From: RGIG3701 sp031553595
GTDB lineage: Bacteria > Planctomycetota > Planctomycetia > Pirellulales > Thermoguttaceae
Direction of reading: 5' to 3'
NCBI GenBank assembly: GCA_031553595.1
Contig: JAVBLI010000034.1
Location: forward strand, 1-64,000
Length of the DNA: 64,000 bases
Every line of letters begins with the position of its first letter. The stretch's first letter is position 1. Below, piece by piece: positions 1 through 7,296 of this stretch. The position numbers and the translations under genes were made by a program. The notes below the pieces were generated by a model. The model was not told where the DNA came from. It saw only the letters and a list, made by a program, of their open reading frames with translations, and ran no database searches.

Positions 1-7
1 TTGCCAT
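1..7 (-). CDS. 5' end of a gene leaving the left edge
   Basis: On the minus strand an ATG at 7-5 is preceded by GGGAGGAATTC, a strong Shine-Dalgarno sequence at good spacing. Only the first two codons (Met-Ala) are inside the window, so nothing can be said about the product. It would be divergent from the gene at 571. Confidence 0.5.
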
Positions 8-205
8 GAATTCCTCCCAACTCATTCACGCCACCCTCGCCGCGGCCGCCGTCATCGACGCTGAGCATGACATGAAAAATCGTTTTGCAAACACTCAAAA
101 TTGGATATATAGGGGCTAAATGTTTTATGGATGGCAGTAGATGCTTATTTACCTGAATTATAGCTAATTCACGCGCCCTGTTTTAGGGGGCCACCGCACT
201 TTTCA

Positions 206-247
206 TCCGGTCATTTCGCTTCGCTCCATTCCAGGCTGCGGTTTTTT
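206..247 (+). repeat. Half-copy of the dispersed palindrome family
   Basis: Matches the right arm of the family seen complete at 1408-1740, 17150-17261, 34207-34325 and elsewhere: a TCCGGTCATT start, GCTTCGCTCCATTCC core and GGCTGC end followed by a T run. No matching left arm is visible to its left within the window. Confidence 0.7.
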
Positions 248-272
248 GGATACATGAACCTGATAACCGCTC

Positions 273-301
273 TTGACACATTTCCGGTTTTCGGAAATAA
301 T
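273..301 (+). promoter_or_regulatory. Sigma70-like promoter candidate
   Basis: TTGACA at 273-278, a 17-base spacer, then AATAAT at 296-301. The spacer contains a small hairpin, TTCCG-gttt-CGGAA. It lies about 270 bases upstream of the secreted protein start at 571, so either the leader is long or the promoter serves something else. Confidence 0.4.
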
Positions 302-570
302 CGCCCCGGAGGCGTTTATTGATACCGACATAACAATGAAACATGCTTCAGACTCTACCTGTTGCGCCGACATGCGATAAATCCCTTAAATTGCAGCGCT
401 TAATTGATGTCGGCGAGGCAGGAGATCGGCCGCACATGGTCAATCGTTGAGTGAAGGTCCGTATACCCGAAACGGTTGCGTTTTTTCGCCTGCCCGCCGA
501 TTACCCTTCGGGAAATACGCGGCTTCCGCACACCCGGGGAGCGGAATTTTCAAGTGGCGTGGATACATTT

Positions 571-1356
571 ATGACAGAATTCACAACAAAACGCCTGGCG
601 GCGGTTTTTCTGGCCGGGCTACTGGTGGGGCATGGAACGGCGGCGGCGCAGCAGTGGACGTCGACGAAGGTGGTCGGGCCGTTCGTCTGCTGGGGAAATT
701 TCGACCTGAAACAGGTAGAGGCTCAGCTGGCGGGGCTGGCCGAGGTGCATCAGGAGCTCAATGTGCGGCTGAAACTGCCCGCGATTCAGGAGTGGATCGA
801 GGTGTACGTTTTCGACAGCGACCAGACTTGGCGGGGATTCCTGAGGACGCATCACCCTAAAATCCCGTATCGGCGGGCGCTTTTCATCAAGAAAAAAGGG
901 CAGCGGGGCCAGCTTTTCGTATACCGGACGGCGGAATTCGCGGTGGATATCCGCCATGAGGGAACGCACGCCCTGATCGACGCGGCCGTCAACGGCGTTC
1001 CGGAGTGGTTGCACGAGGGCCTTGCGGAGTATTTTGAAGTCGCGCCGGCGGATCGGATGACAGGAGCCGAGTGGTTTGCGCCTACACAGCGGAACGCGAA
1101 GATGGGCATCAGCCGAAAATTGGTGTCCCTGGAGAAAATCCAAAACGGCCTGGCCATGACGAATAATGATTATCGCGACGCGTGGGCGTGGGTGAATTTT
1201 CTTTTGAACGGGCCCCCGGAAGTGCGAAACGTGCTGGCCGAGACCTTCGCGGATTACGCCCGGGGCATCACGCCGCAGCCCATCAGCAAGCGCGTCGGCA
1301 TGCGAATCCAGAACCCGGATACCGCGCTGCGGGGGTTTTACCGGAATCTGAAATAA
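571..1356 (+). CDS. Secreted HExxH metallopeptidase-like protein (DUF1570-like)
   Basis: 261 residues. The N-terminus is a signal peptide (basic TTKR, hydrophobic stretch, cleavage near AAA-Q at about residue 27), so the ATG at 571 is preferred over the upstream in-frame GTG at 451, which would add 40 non-hydrophobic residues; neither has a good Shine-Dalgarno. A zinc-peptidase-like motif HEGTH lies at residues 129-133, followed by PEWLHEGLAEYFE at about 145-156. This is the HExxH...WLxEGLAxYFE arrangement of the DUF1570 family common in planctomycetes, where the second glutamate-containing segment would complete the metal site. Substrate unknown. The gene stands alone; the 3' side is a long repeat-containing gap. 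Confidence 0.75.
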   Translation: MTEFTTKRLAAVFLAGLLVGHGTAAAQQWTSTKVVGPFVCWGNFDLKQVEAQLAGLAEVHQELNVRLKLPAIQEWIEVYVFDSDQTWRGFLRTHHPKIPYRRALFIKKKGQRGQLFVYRTAEFAVDIRHEGTHALIDAAVNGVPEWLHEGLAEYFEVAPADRMTGAEWFAPTQRNAKMGISRKLVSLEKIQNGLAMTNNDYRDAWAWVNFLLNGPPEVRNVLAETFADYARGITPQPISKRVGMRIQNPDTALRGFYRNLK

Positions 1357-1407
1357 TGGGTAAATATTATCGCGTCTTGAGTGGTTACCCGGTTCATGTA
1401 TTCACGA

Positions 1408-1740
1408 AACAGCAGCCGGGAATGAAGCGAAGCGGAGTGACCGGATTCGCAGTAGAAACACATTCCCCACCTCTGGAAGGCCGATTAAAATACGGATGTT
1501 CACAAAACGGATAAACAGTCGGTTTTATAAAATGAATCGTGAAGGGAAAAAGAGAGAAAGGAAAGGTGATGCGTTGAAGTATGCAGAGAGATAATCATTT
1601 TTTTCTATTCTCTTCTTTATTTCTTCGCGTCTTCGTGATTTATTTGCAGGTTTATTCATTCCGTGAAGGTCAGTAGTTGGTGTCATCCCCCTCTTCTATC
1701 CGGTCATTTCGCTTCGCTCCATTCCCGGCTGCTGTTTTTG
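1408..1740. repeat. Composite palindromic element, MITE-like
   Basis: A left arm at 1408-1445 (AACAGCAGCCGGGAATGAAG...) and its near-perfect reverse complement at 1699-1740 enclose about 250 bases of non-coding, AT-richer sequence. Over 36 aligned positions only about two differ. Other family copies have loops of only 20-50 bases, so this one looks like a copy opened by an insertion, or two facing half-elements. No transposase frame is present inside. Confidence 0.75.
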
Positions 1741-1784
1741 TGGGTAAATAATTGATAGCCGTTCCGGAATTCCGTTTGTCACCA

Positions 1785-1936
1785 GGGAACGGACGCTTTC
1801 TTGCGAAATCTCGCCGAACATCCGTGTGGAATAAAATGCAGTGGCATATGGCGTGTCAGTCGGGGTGGTTTTTCTCCATTTTCCCCATTTTTGGCGAAAT
1901 ATTTGCGGGTACATGCGGAAAAAACCGCAACCTGCA
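1785..1936 (+). repeat. About 150-bp repeat, copy 1 (copy 2 at 13943-14105)
   Basis: Shares long matching blocks with 13943-14105, including AAATCTCGCCG, TTTTCCCCATTTTTG and GAAATATTTGCGG. In both copies the repeat is followed directly by a promoter-like sequence and about 95 bases further on by an ATG. The complementary strand of both copies reads as similar peptide (RKYFxKNGENxEK), but the frame starts in unique sequence and has no ribosome site. Confidence 0.8.
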
Positions 1937-1965
1937 TTGACCGTCCCGCCAAATCGGTGTAAATT
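1937..1965 (+). promoter_or_regulatory. Promoter candidate for the ketoacyl synthase gene
   Basis: TTGACC at 1937-1942, a 17-base spacer and TAAATT at 1960-1965. The expected start near 1972 gives a leader of about 94 bases to the ATG at 2066. It abuts the repeat at 1785-1936. Confidence 0.5.
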
Positions 1966-2065
1966 ATAGAATCCGTCATTCATTTTTCCCTATTTTCTGC
2001 CGCCGCTATTATGGCAGCGCCGACCAAACCTTATCTTCCGCCGGATATATAAGAAAGCGATCAGG

Positions 2066-3070
2066 ATGAAATACGCGACCATCGGCCCAATTTCCGTTTA
2101 TTTTCCCCAAAAGCACGAAACGATCGACGACCTGAATCGGGAGCATCCGGAGTGGAATAACGCGGAAATTCACGAAAAAACCGGCGTTTTCGGGCGTTAT
2201 ATATCTGCGGAAGACGAATTCTGCTCGGACATGGCGGTCTCGGCCGCGACGAAGCTTTTTGAGGAACATGCGATCGACCCGCGCAGCGTGGATTTTCTGC
2301 TGCTGTGTACACAGACGCCGGATTATCCGCTGCCGACCACGGCGTGTATCGTGCAGGATCGGCTGGGAATGCGGATCGACTGCGGGGCGCTGGACTTTAA
2401 TCTGGGATGTTCGGGGTACGTTTACGGGCTGTGCCTGGCCGACGGCCTGATTCGCACGGAGGTGGCCCGGCGGGTGCTGCTGATTACGTCGGAAGCGTAT
2501 ACGAAATATATTGACGCCTCGGATCGCTCGCTTCGCACGATTTTCGGGGATGCCGCGGCGGCCACGCTCATCGAAGCCAGTGACACGCGCAGCATTCACG
2601 CGTTTTCGCTGGGCACGGACGGCAGCGGTGCCGACACGCTGGTGGCTTACGGAAAAGGTTCGCGTCCGGAATCGCTTTCCATGAAGCCGCGTCATCGTCG
2701 CCGCTGGGCCAGCAGTCTGTATATGGACGGCGCGGAGCTGATTAAATTCACGGACAGCAGCATCCCGCCGCTGGTGGACGACCTGCTGCAAAAAGCGCAG
2801 CTCACGAAAGCGGACATCGACCTGTTTTTGATGCACCAGGCCACCCGCAAAATGCTGGAGGGCCTGACCGCCTGCCTGGGGGTTTCGCCGGACAAAGTGC
2901 CGATCAAAATGGAGAATTACGGGAACACGGTCAGCAGCACGCTGCCGATTTTGATCCAGGAAATGCGGCGTGCGGGCGCGTTGACGCCAGAAAAGATCAA
3001 CATGCTGCTGGGTTTCGGCGTGGGGCTTTCATGGGCAGGCGCGATTTGGCAAGACACGTGGGGAAATTAG
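2066..3070 (+). CDS. 3-oxoacyl-ACP synthase III family protein
   Basis: 334 residues, the normal length of the FabH-type thiolase fold. The catalytic triad is visible: Cys115 in NLGCSGYVYGL, His257 in FLMHQAT and Asn287 in ENYGNTVSST. The family condenses an acyl-CoA primer with malonyl-ACP. It is not placed in a fatty-acid cluster (no acpP, fabD or plsX nearby), so it may be the housekeeping FabH or a relative that makes a special acyl group; for that reason no symbol is given. The stop codon overlaps the first unit of a heptamer repeat array (3069-3089). Confidence 0.88.
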   Translation: MKYATIGPISVYFPQKHETIDDLNREHPEWNNAEIHEKTGVFGRYISAEDEFCSDMAVSAATKLFEEHAIDPRSVDFLLLCTQTPDYPLPTTACIVQDRLGMRIDCGALDFNLGCSGYVYGLCLADGLIRTEVARRVLLITSEAYTKYIDASDRSLRTIFGDAAAATLIEASDTRSIHAFSLGTDGSGADTLVAYGKGSRPESLSMKPRHRRRWASSLYMDGAELIKFTDSSIPPLVDDLLQKAQLTKADIDLFLMHQATRKMLEGLTACLGVSPDKVPIKMENYGNTVSSTLPILIQEMRRAGALTPEKINMLLGFGVGLSWAGAIWQDTWGN

Positions 3071-3206
3071 GAATGAGGAATGAGGAATCGCTGGCGTGGT
3101 GTAAAAGCCCTCGGAAATAGCTTCATTTTATCTCCTTTTTTTAATTCATTCCTCATTCCTCATTCCTCATTCTTAATTCCTCATTCTTAATTCCTCATTA
3201 CTCATG
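3069..3206. repeat. Facing heptanucleotide repeat arrays (AGGAATG / CATTCCT)
   Basis: Three units of AGGAATG/C at 3069-3089 begin inside the stop codon of the ketoacyl synthase gene. After about 55 bases, eight or more units of the complementary heptamer (CATTCCT with CATTCTT and AATTCCT variants) run from about 3145 to 3206, straight into the ATG of the next gene at 3204. The arms can pair in RNA to form a hairpin that would cover the next start. Confidence 0.85.
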
Positions 3207-4487
3207 CAGTCCGTCCGTCCGCCACGTCTGATGAGAATCATTCCGTACCGGCTTTTTATGGAAATTCTGGGCATGTTCCTGATGTTCCAGATCGGGATGA
3301 CGCTGCTGCTGATTTTCATCGGGCTGCTGCAAGCGGCACTGGAGGGGCTGCCGCGGTCTCATATTCCGGTGCTGATTCCCTGCGTACTGCCCTTTGCGCA
3401 GACGTTCGCCACCCCATTTTCCGTCTTATTCACGGCAGTGACGGTTTATTCCCGCATGAGCATGTCCCGGGAAATTATTGCGCTGCAAACATCCGGCATT
3501 TCCGCCGTGCGTGTGATCATTCCGTGCCTGCTGCTGGGGCTGGGCACGAGTTTTTACACGTTATGGATGGCCGACCTGAACACCTCCTGGGGCATGGCCC
3601 AGACGCAGCGGGTTTTCCTTTCCGCCTTCCAGGAAATTATGTATCATCGTCTGCGGACCGAAAAGGGGATGACGTTCGAACGCGACAATTTAAAGCTCAC
3701 GGTCAGTTCCGTGGAGGGAAAAACGCTCCGCGGCGTGATCGTCACACGCATTAACGAAGATAACGCGAATTCGCTGTCCGTCATTGCCGAGGAAGCGATG
3801 ATTGAGGTCGGCCGGCCGGAAGATTTGCTGGACGCCGCCAGCGAGCGCGATAATGCCATGGGGAGCCTGTACTCGAAGGAAGAATACCGTGACGGCGTGC
3901 TGAAAATTACCTTTTTCGGCGTCCAATTCACCTCTACGGAAAGTCGCGGCACGATCAAAAGCCGGCAGGTGGTGCTGCTGCCGCTGGCGAACCTCCCGTA
4001 TTTTCAGTCCGGCGGCGGAAAATCACCCTCGCGAATCGCCATTTCCGAACTGCCGAAATTCATCGAACAGCGTCAGCAGAATATTCATCAACTGACCGAG
4101 GACATGCGTCTGGCGGCGGTCGAACAGCTGATTTTCGGGGACTTTTGTAACCTCGGCAGCGATTCGTGGCAGCAGCGTCATAAACAAATTCAGGCGTGGG
4201 AGAATGACATTTCCCGCGCGAAGATGGAGCCGTACCGTCGCTGGGCCCGCGGGTTCAGTTGCTTTTGTTTCGCCATCGTCGGCGCCCCCCTTGCGGCCTG
4301 GCGAGGAAAATACGGCGCCTTGCAGTTAATCGCCCTCGCGCTTTTGCCCGTGGTCGGATTTTATTACCCCATGGAAATGCTGACCACGAATTTCGGAAAA
4401 TCAGGCACGCTGGCCCCCATCGGGCTGTGGTTCCCGAACGTCGTCCTGATTCTCCTGGGCCTTTACCTCCTCCGCCGCGCGGCGTAA
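3204..4487 (+). CDS. LptF/LptG-family (YjgP/YjgQ) permease
   Basis: 427 residues. Transmembrane segments near the N-terminus (about 20-45, 55-80 and 100-120), a long periplasmic domain in the middle, and three more segments at the C-terminus (about 345-425) give the LptF/LptG layout. In the known system LptF and LptG pair with the LptB ATPase to lift lipopolysaccharide out of the inner membrane. Only one of the pair is here and LptB is absent, so the exact subunit is not assigned. The ATG at 3204 sits at the end of a heptamer array with no Shine-Dalgarno; the ATG at 3231 (MRIIPYRL) is an alternative start. Confidence 0.8.
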   Translation: MQSVRPPRLMRIIPYRLFMEILGMFLMFQIGMTLLLIFIGLLQAALEGLPRSHIPVLIPCVLPFAQTFATPFSVLFTAVTVYSRMSMSREIIALQTSGISAVRVIIPCLLLGLGTSFYTLWMADLNTSWGMAQTQRVFLSAFQEIMYHRLRTEKGMTFERDNLKLTVSSVEGKTLRGVIVTRINEDNANSLSVIAEEAMIEVGRPEDLLDAASERDNAMGSLYSKEEYRDGVLKITFFGVQFTSTESRGTIKSRQVVLLPLANLPYFQSGGGKSPSRIAISELPKFIEQRQQNIHQLTEDMRLAAVEQLIFGDFCNLGSDSWQQRHKQIQAWENDISRAKMEPYRRWARGFSCFCFAIVGAPLAAWRGKYGALQLIALALLPVVGFYYPMEMLTTNFGKSGTLAPIGLWFPNVVLILLGLYLLRRAA

Positions 4488-4543
4488 ACCGTCCTTGCGT
4501 TGCCGCTCTGCAATTTGCGTGCCACCCCTAACCCCCACTGCCC

Positions 4544-5422
4544 ATGTCCGCATACCTTTGGATGTGTTTCAGCATGTTCATGATGGCCCTGATGGGTGCC
4601 ATGACGCATCACCTCGGGCGCACCGCGAGCTGCCCCTGGCAGATGGTGGCCCTGGTCCGCATGGTCTGCATGATGCTGGTGATGATTCCCATTCTCCGCT
4701 TTTCCGGCGTCCGATTTCCCTGGCACGCCTCCCGAAACCTCTGGCGACGCACTCTGGCCGGCTCGTGCGGCGTCGTCTGCACGTTTTTCTCGCTTTCAGT
4801 CATTCCCGTTTCCGACGCCACCACGCTTTATAACACCGCCCCCATCTGGATCGTCCTCTTCACGTGGCTGGTTTACCGCGTTGCGCCGGGCTGGAAAATC
4901 TGCCTGGCCATCCTCTGCTGCATGATCGGGACCGTCATCGTCCACCACCCGCGTTTCGCCGTGGGAAACGTCCGTGAAATCACCGCCGTCGTCGCCGCCG
5001 CTAGCACTGCCGTCTTCATGGCTGTCGCCTTCATGAACCTCAACACCCTGAAATTCACCCCCTCGCTGGCCATCGTCATGCACTTCTCCTTCTGGGGCTC
5101 CATCCTGCTGCTGATCCTCTGCCTATTCACCTGCGGCCTGACCCGTGCCGCCCTGCCTGACCACTTTTACCCGGACGGATTGCTGCTGCTGGGTGTCGGA
5201 ATCGCCGGCGCCATCGGCCAGGTCGCCCTCACGAAAGCCTATAAAAATGGCGTCGCAGCCAAAGTTTCCATCGTCGGCCTCTCACAAGTCGTCTTCGCCG
5301 CCGGCCTGGAAATCTTCCTCTGGCACCGCACCTACACCCCGCTGGAAACCCTCGGCTTCTTCATGATTCTTCTGCCCGTCGCCGCGGTCATCGCCCATAA
5401 CGCCCACACCCGCCCCGCCTGA
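4544..5422 (+). CDS. EamA-family (drug/metabolite) transporter
   Basis: 292 residues with about ten hydrophobic segments in two similar halves, the EamA/DMT layout. Early in the protein RTASCPWQMVALVRM, and later YNTAPIWIVLFTWL and GAIGQVALTKAY, resemble conserved EamA positions. Substrate cannot be read. It lies 56 bases after the LptF/G-like gene and may share its transcript; a terminator candidate follows at 5508-5537. Confidence 0.82.
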   Translation: MSAYLWMCFSMFMMALMGAMTHHLGRTASCPWQMVALVRMVCMMLVMIPILRFSGVRFPWHASRNLWRRTLAGSCGVVCTFFSLSVIPVSDATTLYNTAPIWIVLFTWLVYRVAPGWKICLAILCCMIGTVIVHHPRFAVGNVREITAVVAAASTAVFMAVAFMNLNTLKFTPSLAIVMHFSFWGSILLLILCLFTCGLTRAALPDHFYPDGLLLLGVGIAGAIGQVALTKAYKNGVAAKVSIVGLSQVVFAAGLEIFLWHRTYTPLETLGFFMILLPVAAVIAHNAHTRPA

Positions 5423-5448
5423 CCTCATCTTCCTCGCTGCCGCCGAAT

Positions 5449-5492
5449 GGCCTCCGGAGCCGAAGGTTACAGGTTCGAACCCTGTCGGAGAT
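5449..5492 (+). pseudogene. Exact 44-bp copy of the 3' half of tRNA-Arg(CCG)
   Basis: Identical to the anticodon arm, variable loop, T arm and 3' acceptor strand of the intact tRNA at 11868-11941 (from GGCCTCCGGAGCC to the final GGAGAT). The 5' half is missing: the preceding sequence cannot form a D arm or acceptor strand. It is in the opposite orientation to the intact gene. Confidence 0.9.
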
Positions 5493-5507
5493 CGTGATTT
5501 TTGAGAG

Positions 5508-5537
5508 AAGACTGTACACTGTGCGGTCTTTTTTGTT
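5508..5537 (+). terminator. Rho-independent terminator after the EamA gene
   Basis: A seven-pair stem (AAGACTG with CGGTCTT, one G-U pair), a nine-base loop and a following T run (TTTTTTGTTTTT). Confidence 0.65.
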
Positions 5538-5567
5538 TTTAAGTCGGGCGTGGCGGGTGAACACCTC

Positions 5568-5596
5568 TTGAAATCATGCTCTTTGTTCGTTAAAAT
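5568..5596 (+). promoter_or_regulatory. Promoter candidate for the methyltransferase operon
   Basis: TTGAAA at 5568-5573, a 17-base spacer and TAAAAT at 5591-5596, downstream of the terminator and about 100 bases before the methyltransferase ATG. Confidence 0.55.
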
Positions 5597-5704
5597 GAGA
5601 GTTGCGTTTTGGTGTGTTTTTCGCTTTTTTACGGGACGCTGTCCTTCCCGCATGTTGCGCCGTCACGGTGCTTGTGGCTCATTTTTTCATCCCAGGAGGT
5701 TATC

Positions 5705-6808
5705 ATGGCCGAGTTATCCCCTTTTGAACGTCTTCGGGAGGCGACTAGTGCGTATCAGGAGCCGGCGGTGCTCGCGGCCATGGCGGAACTGGACATTTCC
5801 ACGTGTGTTTTGGAGCATGGCGGGGCGCTGACGGCGGCGGAAATCGCGGCGCTGCGGGACGCGGATGTCCGGGGTGTGGAAATGCTGATGGATGTGCTGG
5901 TGGCCCTGGGATATTTTACGAAAACGAAAACGGCTGACGGTACGGACGCGAAATACTCCGTGGCGGAGGCGTACCGCGAATTGCTGGACAGTCGGCATCC
6001 GAATACGTTCATTCCCATGATCCGGCATCTGGCGGCGGTGCAGCGCGGGTGGACGCAGTTGAGCTGGGTGGTGCAGGGTTCCGTGGCGCCGCAACGACCG
6101 ATTTTCATGGAGCCGGAGGCGGGGAATGAGGCCGCGGCTGCGAAATCCGGGGGGCCGGTGAGGCCGAGTTTCCTGGGGCATGAGGAGGAATTCCGGGCGT
6201 TTCTCTGGGCCATGAATTCCATCGCGCGGACGCTGGCCGGGCCGATGGTTGTGGAGATGAAGGCGGCGGGCGTACTGGATTTCGAGAAAGAAAACGTGCA
6301 TTTCCTGGATGTCGGCGGGGCGTCCGGGACGTATACACAGGCGCTTCTGGAGGCGCTGCCCGGCGCGGTGGGGACGCTTTTCGACTTGCCCCCGGGAGTG
6401 GAAGCGGCGAGGAAACGGTTTACGGGAACGGCATTTGAGCCGCGGGTGAAACTGGTGGCAGGCGATTTTTATGTGGATGATTTGCCGCCAGGGCAGGATT
6501 TCGTGTGGGTCAGTGCCATCATTCATCAGCACGGCATCCCGGAAACGCGGGAACTGTTCCGGAAAATCTTCGCGGCCATGAATCCCGGTGGGAAAATCGC
6601 AGTGCGGGATTTCGTGATGGACGAAAGTCGGACGGCGCCCGCGGCGGGGGCGTTTTTCGGGATTAACATGCTCGCGAATACAAAAACGGGGATGGTTTAC
6701 ACTTTCGCGGAGGTGAAAGACGCGCTGGAGGCGGAAGGGTTCACGGATGTGACGCTGGCCGTGCCTGCGGAGAGCATGTCGGCGGTGGTGACGGCGAGGA
6801 AAGCGTGA
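5705..6808 (+). CDS. SAM-dependent methyltransferase, plant-type O-methyltransferase fold
   Basis: 367 residues. The ATG at 5705 has a perfect AGGAGG at 5694-5699, so the 32-residue upstream extension from 5609 is rejected. The N-terminal 100 residues are a helical winged-helix dimerisation region (LTAAEIAALRDADVRGVEMLMDVL...); the SAM-binding loop is FLDVGGASGTY at about residues 202-212, followed by the acidic strand end LFDLPPGV. This is the layout of O-methyltransferase/hydroxyneurosporene-type enzymes that methylate small molecules. A His pair in SAIIHQHG lies where the family has its catalytic region. It starts a compact operon with the FMN-binding protein and aroB. Substrate unknown. 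Confidence 0.85.
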   Translation: MAELSPFERLREATSAYQEPAVLAAMAELDISTCVLEHGGALTAAEIAALRDADVRGVEMLMDVLVALGYFTKTKTADGTDAKYSVAEAYRELLDSRHPNTFIPMIRHLAAVQRGWTQLSWVVQGSVAPQRPIFMEPEAGNEAAAAKSGGPVRPSFLGHEEEFRAFLWAMNSIARTLAGPMVVEMKAAGVLDFEKENVHFLDVGGASGTYTQALLEALPGAVGTLFDLPPGVEAARKRFTGTAFEPRVKLVAGDFYVDDLPPGQDFVWVSAIIHQHGIPETRELFRKIFAAMNPGGKIAVRDFVMDESRTAPAAGAFFGINMLANTKTGMVYTFAEVKDALEAEGFTDVTLAVPAESMSAVVTARKA

Positions 6809-6819
6809 AGGAGAGAAGT

Positions 6820-7290
6820 ATGAAAATGCCCGTGCGGCGGACAGACCGTATGATTACGGAAGCGGAGGCGGTGGCGATTTTGGATTCGGCGGAGTACGGC
6901 GTGCTGAGCACGGCGGACGCGGATGGTGCGCCGTACGGCGTGCCGATAAATTTCGTGAGAGACGGGGACACGCTGATTTTTCATGGTGCGCTGGAAGGGC
7001 GGAAGCTGGCGTGTATGCGTCATGAGCCGCGGGTTTCGTTTTGCGCGGTGGGGCGCACGCAGGTGCTGCCCGGCGAGTTCACCACGGAGTATGAAAGCGT
7101 GATCGTGGAGGGCACGGCCGAAATCGTGGAAGATGAGCAGCGAAAAACTGCGGATTTAATGAAGCTCTGCGAGAAATATTCGGCGGATTTTCCAGACGCG
7201 GCCCGGAAGGCCATCCAGGGGAGCCTGCACCGCACGAGCGTGTTTGAAGTGAAGATTCAGTCCGTTTCGGGAAAAGGAAAGAAGGAGTAA
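6820..7290 (+). CDS. Pyridoxamine-phosphate-oxidase-like FMN-binding protein
   Basis: 156 residues, split-barrel flavin fold. The opening MPVRRTDRMITEAEAVAILDSAEYGVLST, the segment YGVPINFVRDGDTLIFHGA and the following GRKLACMRHEPRVSF are typical of the NimA/5-nitroimidazole-reductase-like branch of the PNPOx superfamily. The ATG at 6820 is chosen because AAGGAGAG lies just upstream; an in-frame GTG at 6805 overlaps the previous stop. Twelve bases from the methyltransferase gene and six from aroB, so co-transcribed. Likely a small flavin reductase; substrate unknown. Confidence 0.82.
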   Translation: MKMPVRRTDRMITEAEAVAILDSAEYGVLSTADADGAPYGVPINFVRDGDTLIFHGALEGRKLACMRHEPRVSFCAVGRTQVLPGEFTTEYESVIVEGTAEIVEDEQRKTADLMKLCEKYSADFPDAARKAIQGSLHRTSVFEVKIQSVSGKGKKE

Positions 7291-7296
7291 AATCGT

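Larger units (their letters stand above)
8..570. other. Divergent intergenic region
   Basis: About 560 bases between the left-edge gene (minus) and the secreted protein at 571 (plus). It holds one half-copy of the dispersed palindrome family (206-247) and one promoter-like sequence (273-301). A 37-codon plus-strand reading frame at 6-119 has no ribosome site and overlaps the leader of the left-edge gene, so it is not called. Confidence 0.6.
1357..2065. other. Non-coding gap with two repeat elements and a promoter
   Basis: About 710 bases without a supportable gene. It contains the composite palindrome 1408-1740, the first copy of a two-copy repeat at about 1785-1936, and the promoter candidate at 1937-1965 ahead of the ketoacyl synthase gene. 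Confidence 0.7.

Noticed and set aside
6..119. 37-codon plus-strand frame at the left edge
   Set aside because: No ribosome site; it covers the leader and start of the minus-strand gene leaving the window.
1779..1979. Small minus-strand gene in the first copy of the 150-bp repeat
   Set aside because: Similarity to the second copy is explained by DNA similarity; no start signal.
5449..5492. A functional second tRNA-Arg
   Set aside because: Only the 3' half is present; no D arm or 5' acceptor strand can be formed.
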